Assembly (NCBI GenBank): GCA_050184225.1
Contig: JBFXAN010000060.1
Location: 1 to 35,342 of the forward strand
Length of the DNA: 35,342 nt
Reading direction: 5' to 3'
DNA from: JBFXAN01 sp050184225
GTDB lineage: Bacteria; Chloroflexota; Dehalococcoidia; CAUJGQ01
The translations under genes and the position numbers were made by a program. Positions 7,074 through 15,803 of this stretch are shown here, piece after piece. Position 1 is the first letter of the stretch; each line of letters begins with the position of its first letter. The notes below the pieces were generated by a model, which did no database searches, was not told where the DNA came from, and was given only the letters and a program-made list of their open reading frames with translations.

Positions 7074-7084
7074 GGCTGCCGAGC
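7072..7084 (+). promoter_or_regulatory. Predicted Cascade target of the CreA-like RNA (AAG PAM plus seed)
   Basis: On the plus strand AAG (7072-7074) is followed by GCTGCCGAGC (7075-7084). The pseudo-spacer at 6719 begins GCTGCTGAGC, so positions 1-5 and 7-10 match and only position 6 differs. In type I-E guides position 6 is flipped out and not paired, and AAG is the canonical E. coli I-E PAM. Identity ends after position 10, as expected of a repressing, non-cleaving guide. The site overlaps the -35 box of the promoter at 7045-7073. Confidence 0.75.
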
Positions 7085-7111
7085 TTTCCTAAGTAATTCG
7101 AACATCCGTTT

Positions 7112-9952
7112 TCATTCCGCTGTCTCCGCCACCTCGACACCCACCTCCGGATCTTCCCGCAACTTCCATCGTCTATCGGTGTATTCCAGTCCATCCGCAT
7201 CAAGTTCGACAAGCCGGCTGTGCTTCAACACGGCGGAGCGTCGCCAGCCCGGTTCCACGTCGGCGCGCAACAGCGGAGCGACGATGCGCTTGTCCGTCAG
7301 TGTTACGCCCCGTTCCAGCAGCCGCCGCGTCATGGCCGCGTTGGGTCGGGCGTTCGGATCGATTGTCGCGCGTCCGTTGGGGTCGAGGGCGAGGCCGTTG
7401 GCGGTGCGATACAGGAGGATCGCCTGCACGCTCGGCTCGGCCAGCCGCGTCAGCGCTCGGTGCGCCTCATGGAACTCCGGCGTGTCCTCCTCCTTCGGGT
7501 CGCGCGTGAACTCCCACAGCTTCACCTCCGCGTGTGGATGCTGGAGCCAGCGCGTCGCGGCTTCCTCCTGGTCATGCTTCCGTCCGGCCTCCAGCTCTGC
7601 CAGCGTCTTCGTCCACTTCGCTTGAATGGCTGCCTCGGCGTCGGCGGGACAGTCGCGCTCACCGTAGACCTCTTCCACTAACGCCTCGATGTCGTCCGGA
7701 AGGGCGATCGTCTCGCGGTCCTTTAGCGCCAGCCACGAGCGCAGCAGCACGTGCTCGTCATAGACGGCCGTGTTTCCCGCTCCGAACTCCGGTACTCCCT
7801 CCGGCACCGGCGGCGCACACACCCACACCTCCGGCGCCTCCAGCCCTGGCGACCGCGGGCGCGTGTGTCGGTGCAGCCGGCCCGCGCGTTGCAGCACCAG
7901 GTCCGCCGGGGCGAGGTCCGTGACCAGCAGGTCGAAGTCCAGGTCGAGACTCTGCTCGATCACCTGCGTCGCCACCAGCACCGCCCGCGCCGGCCGTACC
8001 ACCCCCTCGCCCGGCTTGCCGAACCGGCGCAGCGCCCGCTCTTCACGGCGCTGTCGCTCCTCGAAGACAAAGCGGGCGTGAAAGAGATCCAGCTCCGGCT
8101 CCCCGTCGCTCGCCGTCCTCACCGTGAGTTGGCCGTCATTGCCCATCTCAGAGAAGAGAGGCTTGAGCGCGCGATACACTGCCTGGGCGCGCGCGACGGT
8201 GTTGCAGATCACGGCCGCGCAGCCGCCCTGTGCGAGTCGCGCCATCAGCGCCGCCCCCAGCGCCGCCCGGCCCGCCGGAGTGTCAAGCGCCATCTCCGGG
8301 CGCCACACAAGCCGGATCACCCGCCGCGACCGATCCGACGCCGGCACGTGTCGCGCCCGCACCGGCACCGGCGCGGCGGAACGTTCGCCGGACAGCGACG
8401 TGATCCGCGGGTAGTCTGCCTGCTCCTCGTGAACAGCCGCCGCACCCAACCCCCGCGCGTAGGCGTCCAGTAGCCTGCGGCGACGCTCGGCCGGCAGCGT
8501 CGCCGAGAGCAGCACCACCGGCGACCCCAGTGCCGCGAGCCACGTGAGCAACCGCTCCAGCAACGCGCTCATGTACGTGTCGTAGGCATGCACCTCGTCG
8601 ATCACCACGACTCGATGCGCCAGACCGAAATGACGCACGAAGACGTGTTTGGTCTGGAGGATCGCCAGCAACCCCTGGTCGATCGTTCCCACGCCGAACG
8701 CGGCGAGCAGCCCGCGCTTGCTCCCCGCAAACCACGCCGCCGCGCCGACGCCACCCTCTGAATCTTCCGGATCCACGTCGCGCGGCGTGAACAGCCGCTC
8801 CCCCTCACGCCGCAGCAGCTCATACTCCGCCGAGAGTGCCGCGTGTCCGTGCAGGAGTTGGATGTTGACCCGCTCCTCCGGGTAACGGGCCGCCAGGAAC
8901 TTGCAGACTCGCGTGAACATCTGATTGCTGGTGGCCTGCGTCGGCAGCGCGACGTACAGGCCGCGCGGACCCGGCTTCATCCCCCACCGGTCGGCCAGGT
9001 ACAGCGCCGCCTCCGTCTTGCCCTCGCCCATCGGCGACTCGATCACGACGATGCCGGGCGCCATTTCCTCGGCGAGATCAATCGCCGCCACCTGCAACGG
9101 CCGCGGCGGTCCCGGGATGTCGGGGAACAACTCCGCGAACGGGCGTGATTCCTCGTGCTGTCGCCAGCCCGCCCAGCCATGCTTCGACAACGCCCGCTCA
9201 GCCTTTTCCACCGCGCTCTTGGCGTAGGCAGCCAGATCCAGCGTCAGATCTCCATCCGAACGGTCGAACGCATATCTGAACTCATCCTCATCCGAGCCGA
9301 TCCAATCCGCCACTGAGATCAGCCCGGCCACCAGAATCGCCGTCGCGTTGTCGATCCGCTGCGGGACGATGCCGGCGGGCGGCGCCCACACCGACGCGAA
9401 CGCATCCAGCACCGCCGCCTGTTGTGGCCGCCACGGACCACGCCCCACGGCATCGCCTGGCAGGCCGCTCATCCGGTCGCCGGAAGGGAAGATGCCGTGA
9501 TGCCCGCCCGTCACCAGCGCGAGCCGCTGCGCCACCGGCTTCGCCACGCTAAACCGGCTGACCAGCAGGTCCGGCAGCTCGCGCGCCGTGACAACACCGT
9601 GATGCGCGTCGGCCGCCGAGCCGTTCCACGCCGGCAACCCGTCGTACAATCGGGCCAGCGCCGCCGCCTCGCGCCGAAAGATGAACGCCGCCGAGCACTT
9701 TCCCAGATCGTGCGCGCCCGCCAGGAATGTCACCCAGTCCCGGGCCTCGGTCGCATCCTCCATTCCCAGCCCGAGGGTGATCGCCTCCTTCGCCGCCCCG
9801 CCCAGCACCGTGTCCCACATCGCCCGCGTCACCGCGGCCACGTCAAGCATGTGGCAGATCAGCGGGTGGAACCCCGGCGCCACCTCGCGCGTCCGCCCCA
9901 ACTTCCCCCAGAACACCACTGGGTCGATCGGCCGCTCGCTCGCCGTGCTCAT
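7112..9952 (-). CDS. cas3: CRISPR-associated helicase-nuclease Cas3 (type I-E)
   Basis: A 946-aa protein with an N-terminal HD nuclease (H29, H34, HD at 81-82, DAHHG near 116, GGHHG near 149). The SF2 helicase follows: motif I GEGKT at 309-313, DEVH at 452-455, SAT at 483-485 and the motif VI segment QRAGRLHRH at 688-696. Cas3 is recruited by Cascade to unwind and degrade target DNA. The ATG at 9952 follows GGAGGAAGAGGA; further upstream in-frame residues lack support. It is separated from cse1 by 472 bp holding the crRNA-like module, so it is probably expressed from its own promoter. A TTGACA at 10012-10017 (minus) is a possible -35 but has no good -10. Confidence 0.97.
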   Translation of the reverse strand: MSTASERPIDPVVFWGKLGRTREVAPGFHPLICHMLDVAAVTRAMWDTVLGGAAKEAITLGLGMEDATEARDWVTFLAGAHDLGKCSAAFIFRREAAALARLYDGLPAWNGSAADAHHGVVTARELPDLLVSRFSVAKPVAQRLALVTGGHHGIFPSGDRMSGLPGDAVGRGPWRPQQAAVLDAFASVWAPPAGIVPQRIDNATAILVAGLISVADWIGSDEDEFRYAFDRSDGDLTLDLAAYAKSAVEKAERALSKHGWAGWRQHEESRPFAELFPDIPGPPRPLQVAAIDLAEEMAPGIVVIESPMGEGKTEAALYLADRWGMKPGPRGLYVALPTQATSNQMFTRVCKFLAARYPEERVNIQLLHGHAALSAEYELLRREGERLFTPRDVDPEDSEGGVGAAAWFAGSKRGLLAAFGVGTIDQGLLAILQTKHVFVRHFGLAHRVVVIDEVHAYDTYMSALLERLLTWLAALGSPVVLLSATLPAERRRRLLDAYARGLGAAAVHEEQADYPRITSLSGERSAAPVPVRARHVPASDRSRRVIRLVWRPEMALDTPAGRAALGAALMARLAQGGCAAVICNTVARAQAVYRALKPLFSEMGNDGQLTVRTASDGEPELDLFHARFVFEERQRREERALRRFGKPGEGVVRPARAVLVATQVIEQSLDLDFDLLVTDLAPADLVLQRAGRLHRHTRPRSPGLEAPEVWVCAPPVPEGVPEFGAGNTAVYDEHVLLRSWLALKDRETIALPDDIEALVEEVYGERDCPADAEAAIQAKWTKTLAELEAGRKHDQEEAATRWLQHPHAEVKLWEFTRDPKEEDTPEFHEAHRALTRLAEPSVQAILLYRTANGLALDPNGRATIDPNARPNAAMTRRLLERGVTLTDKRIVAPLLRADVEPGWRRSAVLKHSRLVELDADGLEYTDRRWKLREDPEVGVEVAETAE

Positions 9953-10090
9953 TCCTCTTCCTCCGTTCCCCGCTGGGCAAATCTCCCACAACTCGCTTCG
10001 TGAGGTACGCCTTGTCAATAGTTCCCACTCGACCGCGCCAAATTCGACAAATGTGCGTCACCCATCCGCCGATTCGAGTATGTGATACAC

Positions 10091-10170
10091 TGACCATCGT
10101 TGGGGGGACCCCGAACGCGCCGGGGTCCGGTTCGAAATTTGACGCGCCCCGGCGTTGGCGGCGCGTTTTT
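10091..10170 (+). ncRNA. Two-hairpin RNA ending in an intrinsic terminator (sRNA or typA attenuator candidate)
   Basis: Hairpin 1 pairs GGACCCCG with CGGGGTCC (10106-10128, perfect 8 bp, 7-nt loop). Hairpin 2 pairs ACGCGCC with GGCGCGT (10142-10166) and runs into TTTTT. The 3' half of hairpin 1 contains CGCCGGGG, complementary to CCCCGGCG in the 5' part of hairpin 2, so the two folds exclude each other as in an attenuator. No plus-strand gene lies upstream, since cas3 is on the other strand. The element therefore belongs to a short RNA of its own or to the typA leader. The promoter is uncertain: GATACA at 10084-10089 may be a weak -10. It was not matched to any known riboswitch. Confidence 0.55.
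10141..10170 (+). terminator. Intrinsic terminator upstream of typA
   Basis: A GC-only 7-bp stem, ACGCGCC/GGCGCGT, is followed immediately by TTTTTG. It lies about 120 nt before the typA start and on the same strand, so typA transcription either starts after it or reads through it. Confidence 0.75.
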
Positions 10171-10181
10171 GTATGTCCCGT

Positions 10182-10286
10182 AGCTGTTAGCCGTTAGCCA
10201 TCAGCCGTTAGCGAGTGCGGGCAATGCTCGCGTCCTGGCTGAACCTCTGCGCGGCGCTGACGGCTGATAGTTGAAAGCTGAGAGCT
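10182..10286. repeat. Imperfect palindromic intergenic repeat, 32-nt arms (family TTAGCC/ATCAGCC)
   Basis: Arm 1 (10182-10213) is built of GTTAGCC and ATCAGCC units. Arm 2 (10255-10286) is its imperfect reverse complement, with about two thirds of positions matching and a fully matching ATCAGCCGT core. The 41-bp centre is unrelated. The right arm ends 7 nt before the typA start codon and forms its ribosome-binding region. Confidence 0.75.
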
Positions 10287-10293
10287 TCACACC

Positions 10294-12120
<1,827 letters not shown>

Positions 12121-12239
12121 CCTGACCGCTTCACCACCACGGCGCCAGCGTCAGAATGCGGTCCCTGAACCCACCCTGCTCCCCGTAGAATCGTCGTGGC
12201 GTCCGCGACGACGCCACAGCGTGACGAGGAGTAGCGGCT

Positions 12240-12500
12240 ATGGGCATCATCGCCTGGATCATCTTCGGCGGCCTCGCGGGATGGGTCGCCAGCCTGATCG
12301 CCGGCACGAGCGAACGGCAGGGCTGCCTGCTCAACATCATCGTCGGCATCGTCGGTGCGATGATCGGCGGCTTTATCATGTCGCTGCTGCGCGGCGGCGA
12401 GCCGTTCGAGGTCGGCTTCGACCTACCCAGCTTCCTCGTCGCCGTCGTCGGCGCGGTGCTGTTGCTCGCCGGTCTGCGGCTCCTCACCGGCCGGCGGTAG
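12240..12500 (+). CDS. GlsB/YeaQ/YmgE family small membrane protein
   Basis: An 86-aa protein with three hydrophobic segments (about 3-22, 31-50, 62-82). The glycine-rich pattern GGLAGWVASLIAG and IVGIVGAMIGG is that of the transglycosylase-associated (GlsB/YeaQ/YmgE) family, small stress-linked inner-membrane proteins of unclear biochemistry. GAGGAG precedes the ATG. TAGAAT at 12186-12191 may be its -10. A hairpin GTGGCGTC/GACGCCAC (12196-12217) sits in the leader. It probably forms an operon with the GNAT 14 nt downstream. Confidence 0.88.
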   Translation: MGIIAWIIFGGLAGWVASLIAGTSERQGCLLNIIVGIVGAMIGGFIMSLLRGGEPFEVGFDLPSFLVAVVGAVLLLAGLRLLTGRR

Positions 12501-12513
12501 GAAGGATGGCCGA

Positions 12514-12996
12514 ATGACGGCGTGCGCGGTCCGTCCCCTCGCACCACCCGACGCTCCGACCTGCGACGCGATCATCCGCAGCCTGCCGGAGTTCTTCGGA
12601 CATGAGGGCGGCCGCGCCGATTGCGTCGCCGCCGTACGTTCACAGGATGGCTGGGTGGCGGAGGTTGACGGCCGTGTGATCGGTTTCGCCACCTGGCAGC
12701 CGCGCACCGCCGACGCCGCCGAAATCACCTGGATGGCCGTCCACCGCGACCTCCGTCATACCGGCGCCGGCACCGCGATCGTCGAACGCCTCGTCACAGA
12801 CCTCGCTGCCCGCGGCTTCCGGCTCGCCTTTGCGATGACCTCCGCCGCCCACAAGCAGCCAGTTACCGGCCCCGACCCCTACGACGACACGCGCCGCTTC
12901 TGGGTCCGCCGTGGCTTCCTCCCTCTCACCGAGCTCGATATCTGGGACACCGACATCGCGCTGATCCTCGTGCGCCCTCTGCTACCCGCGACCTGA
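12514..12996 (+). CDS. GNAT family N-acetyltransferase
   Basis: A 160-aa single GNAT domain. Motif A is VHRDLRHTGAGTAIVERL (about residues 77-94, with the R-x-x-G-x-G/A acetyl-CoA loop as RHTGAG), preceded by the beta-strand ITWMAV and followed by FWVRRGFLPL (motif B, about 130-140). The ATG at 12514 has AAGGA upstream. The substrate cannot be told from sequence. Confidence 0.88.
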   Translation: MTACAVRPLAPPDAPTCDAIIRSLPEFFGHEGGRADCVAAVRSQDGWVAEVDGRVIGFATWQPRTADAAEITWMAVHRDLRHTGAGTAIVERLVTDLAARGFRLAFAMTSAAHKQPVTGPDPYDDTRRFWVRRGFLPLTELDIWDTDIALILVRPLLPAT

Positions 12997-13165
12997 CAGT
13001 ACGATTCACCACCAGGGCACCAAGATCCTGCTCATCGCCCCTACGGCACAATCCTACGGTCGACATCAGTTTGTAAGCGGGTGGCGGGGGAAGTGGCCGG
13101 CGTCCGGCAAACGTTCGAGGCGGCTAGACTACGGAGGTGCAGCATTGTGCCGGGAGGAGCGACGG

Positions 13166-14242
13166 GTGAGCGATGAGTTTCTGAGCAATGAGGAGATCGT
13201 GCTGGCGGCGCGGCGGAACCTGGAGCAGGGGCCGTGGGATTATCTCGTCGGCGGGGCGGAGTCGGAGACGACGATGCGGCGGAACCGGTTGGGGTTCGAC
13301 CGGTTGGGGTTTCGGCCGCGGGTGCTGGTCGATGTTTCGCAGATCGATCCGTCTACACGGTTCCTGGGACAGAGTCTGCGGATTCCCGTGCTAACCGCGC
13401 CGATCGGGTCGTTGCAGGTGTTCGACCCGGCGGGCGGGGCCGCGGCCGCCGCGGCGGCCGCGGCGTTCGGCACGATACCGGTGATCAGCTCCGCCACCCA
13501 GCCGGCCCTCGAAGAGACGGCGGCCGCGGCCGGTGGGCCGAAGGTCTTTCAACTCTACGTGCATGGCGATTTGGATTGGGTACGGGAGATCGTGGGCCGG
13601 GTGAAGGCGGCGGGGTATATCGCGCTGTGCCTGACGGTCGATGTGGCGATGTACAGCCGGCGGGAGCGGCCGATGCTCTCGCGCTGGGCGACACCGACCC
13701 AGCGGGCGGCGGTGAACCGGACGCACCTGGCGTCGCTGAACTGGGAGACGATGGCACGGATCAAGGAACTCTGGGGCGGCCCGTTCATGGTGAAGGGCAT
13801 CCAGACAGCGGAAGATGCGGCGTTGGCGGTCGAACACGGTGTCGACGTGATCTGGGTATCGAACCACGGCGGCCGGCAGTTGGACCACGCGCTCGGCACG
13901 ATCGACACGCTGCCGGAAGTCGTCGAAGCGGTGGGCGGACGGGCCGAGATCGTGCTGGACGGCGGCATCGCCCGGGGAACGGACGTGCTCAAGGCGCTGG
14001 CGCTGGGTGCGAAGACGGTGGCGATCGGTAGGTTGCAGGGTTGGGGGCTGGCCGCCGGCGGGCCGGCGGGCCTCGTGCGGGTCTTGGAATTGCTGGAGCA
14101 CGAGATCACTGTGTCGATGGGACTGCTCGGCGTCACCCGCATCGACCAACTGACGCGGAGCTACGTCTGCCGGGCCGAACCGGTGACGCCACCCCACGAG
14201 ATGAGCGCGTGGGTCAACATGGCGGGCGGCCGGCTGCTCTAA
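13166..14242 (+). CDS. FMN-dependent alpha-hydroxy-acid oxidase/dehydrogenase (lactate/glycolate oxidase family)
   Basis: A 358-aa TIM-barrel flavoprotein. Family landmarks are Y26 in DYLVGGAESETT, APIGSLQ (flavin site), Y131 in FQLYVHGD, K210 in FMVKGI, the catalytic H234 and substrate R237 in SNHGGRQLDHALGT, and the phosphate-binding DGGIARGTDVLKALALGA. The end is WGLAAGG-like. It oxidises an L-2-hydroxy acid such as lactate, glycolate or mandelate to the 2-oxo acid; the exact substrate is open. The GTG at 13166 has a GGGAGGAG Shine-Dalgarno 6 nt before it; an earlier in-frame ATG at 13145 has none. TAGACT at 13125-13130 may be its -10. Confidence 0.92.
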   Translation: MSDEFLSNEEIVLAARRNLEQGPWDYLVGGAESETTMRRNRLGFDRLGFRPRVLVDVSQIDPSTRFLGQSLRIPVLTAPIGSLQVFDPAGGAAAAAAAAAFGTIPVISSATQPALEETAAAAGGPKVFQLYVHGDLDWVREIVGRVKAAGYIALCLTVDVAMYSRRERPMLSRWATPTQRAAVNRTHLASLNWETMARIKELWGGPFMVKGIQTAEDAALAVEHGVDVIWVSNHGGRQLDHALGTIDTLPEVVEAVGGRAEIVLDGGIARGTDVLKALALGAKTVAIGRLQGWGLAAGGPAGLVRVLELLEHEITVSMGLLGVTRIDQLTRSYVCRAEPVTPPHEMSAWVNMAGGRLL

Positions 14243-14350
14243 CCGTCTTTGAAACACAAAGGACGCAGAGAAGACAAAGAGCGCAAAGGGTTTCTTTAAG
14301 ACTTTGTGGCCTTTGCCCTCTTTGCATCCTTTGCGTTTCAAAGACGGTTA
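14240..14350. repeat. 111-bp intergenic palindrome (family CAAAGGACGCAAAG)
   Basis: The left arm (14240-14261) and right arm (14329-14350) match as reverse complements at 21 of 22 positions. The inner parts are purine-rich AAAG/GCAAAG units facing their pyrimidine complements, giving one long imperfect hairpin. It begins with the TAA stop codon of the preceding oxidase gene, so the repeat supplies that stop. Confidence 0.85.
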
Positions 14351-14394
14351 GACGTGTGGGATGGGCGATGGTGAGGGATGCGGGTGGGCGGCAG

Positions 14395-15744
14395 ATGGTG
14401 TTGGTGGCGTTTCTGCAGGCGCAGAATTGCTCCAATTATCCGGCGTCGTGGCGGCATGAGGAGACGGCAGCGGACTTTCTGACGGCGGCGTACTATCAGC
14501 GGATCGCGCGGACGCTGGAGGCGGGGAGGTTTCACCTCGCCTTTTTCGACGACCGGCTGGCGATGCCGGACCGCTACGGCGATGACTTTGCCGAGACGGT
14601 GCGGCACGGGATTCGGGCGGTGAAGTTGGACCTCGTGCCGCTGATCACGGCGATGGGGCTGGCGACGCGGCATCTCGGCGTCGGCGGGACGTATTCGACG
14701 ACGTATCATGAGCCGTTCCATGTCGCGCGGGTGTTCGCCACGCTCGACCACCTGCTCGGCGGGCGGGCGGCGTGGAACGTGGTCACTTCCTTAAATGACT
14801 CGGAGGCGGCGAACTTCGGCAAGGTGACGCATCCGGAGCATGACGCCCGCTACGACCGGGCGGATGAGTTCATGGAAGCGGTGCTGGGGCACTGGGATAG
14901 CTGGGAGGATGATGCGATCCGCTACGACCGTTCGGATGGGGTGTTTGCCGATCCGGCGAAGGTACACCGGCTTGATCACGCCGGCGCGGCGTTTCGGTCG
15001 CGGGGGCCGTTCACGGTGCCGCGGACGCCGCAGGGGCGGCCGGTGATCATCCAGGCGGGGCAGAGCGGGCGGGGGCGGCGGTTCGCGGCGCGGTGGGCGG
15101 AATTGATCTTCGCGATCTATCCGAGCCGGGAGGGCGCGCAGCGGGCGTATCGGGAGATCAAGGATGCGGTGGCGCGGGCGGGGCGGGAGCCGTCGCGGGT
15201 GTGGCTGATGCCGGCGGTGTACTGCGTGGTGGGGGAAACGAAGGCGGAGGCGGAGGAGAAGGCGGCGTACATCAGGAGCCTGGCGCAACCGATGGATACG
15301 CTGGTGCTGCTCTCGGAGGCGCTGAACTACGACTTTGCGACGAAGGGGATGGACGAACCGTTCTCCGATGCAGAGCTGGCGTCGATCAGCGGGTTGCAGG
15401 CGCTACGCGATCGGGTGGTGCGGGCGTCAGGGACGGCGCATCCGACGTTGCGCGACTTCATCGAGCACAGCGGCAGGGGGACGCTGCGGGAGTTTCCCTG
15501 CTTCGTGGGGACAGTGGCGGATGTGGCGGACCAGTTGGAGGAGTGGTTCACGTCGGAGGCGTGCGACGGGTTCGTGCTCTCGGCGACGCACATGCCAGGG
15601 ACGTATGAAGACTTCGTCCGGCTGGTGGTACCGGAGCTGCAGCGGCGGGGACTGTTCCAGCGCGAGTATCGAGGAACGACGCTGCGGGAGAACCTGGGCC
15701 TGCCGCGCGCCGAGCGGCACGACTGGGGCGGACGCGAGGGATAA
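14395..15744 (+). CDS. LLM class (NtaA/SnaA/DszA-type) flavin-dependent monooxygenase
   Basis: A 449-aa protein of the bacterial-luciferase-like family that uses FMNH2 supplied by a separate reductase. Features are FLQAQNCSNYPASWRHEE at the start, FHLAFFDDRLA, HLGVGGTYSTTYHEPFHVAR, GRAAWNVVTSLNDSEAANFG, and RPVIIQAGQSGRGRRFAA. This pattern is typical of the nitrilotriacetate/pristinamycin/dibenzothiophene-sulfone group. The substrate is unknown. ATG codons at 14368 and 14395 are both possible; 14395 begins next to the conserved VLVAFL strand. It ends 2 nt before a perfect hairpin shared with the convergent katG. Confidence 0.92.
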   Translation: MVLVAFLQAQNCSNYPASWRHEETAADFLTAAYYQRIARTLEAGRFHLAFFDDRLAMPDRYGDDFAETVRHGIRAVKLDLVPLITAMGLATRHLGVGGTYSTTYHEPFHVARVFATLDHLLGGRAAWNVVTSLNDSEAANFGKVTHPEHDARYDRADEFMEAVLGHWDSWEDDAIRYDRSDGVFADPAKVHRLDHAGAAFRSRGPFTVPRTPQGRPVIIQAGQSGRGRRFAARWAELIFAIYPSREGAQRAYREIKDAVARAGREPSRVWLMPAVYCVVGETKAEAEEKAAYIRSLAQPMDTLVLLSEALNYDFATKGMDEPFSDAELASISGLQALRDRVVRASGTAHPTLRDFIEHSGRGTLREFPCFVGTVADVADQLEEWFTSEACDGFVLSATHMPGTYEDFVRLVVPELQRRGLFQREYRGTTLRENLGLPRAERHDWGGREG

Positions 15745-15746
15745 CG

Positions 15747-15784
15747 ACCACGGCACCAAGCTCAACAGAGCTTGGTGCCGTGGT
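15747..15784. terminator. Perfect 17-bp hairpin between convergent genes
   Basis: ACCACGGCACCAAGCTC (15747-15763), a 4-nt loop AACA, then its exact reverse complement (15768-15784). It separates the ends of the LLM monooxygenase and katG. There is no U-tract, so it may be a bidirectional barrier or transcript-end stabiliser rather than a classical terminator. Its arm resembles CACCACCAGGGCACCAAG at about 13008 and CACCACGGCGCCAG at 12133, so it may belong to a dispersed family. Confidence 0.65.
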
Positions 15785-15803
15785 GATGAGATCGCTCTTC
15801 GCG

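Noticed and set aside
6991..7212. A 73-codon minus-strand frame overlapping the end of cas3
   Set aside because: It is antiparallel to nothing but continues from cas3 coding in another frame into the promoter, has no ribosome-binding site, and its stop falls in the mini-ORF start.
10012..10017. TTGACA upstream of cas3 as a full promoter
   Set aside because: No acceptable -10 hexamer at 16-18 nt spacing; kept only as a remark in the cas3 entry.
10128..10140. GGTTCGAAAT resembling a tRNA T-loop
   Set aside because: The flanking bases do not form a T-stem and no acceptor or anticodon stem is present.
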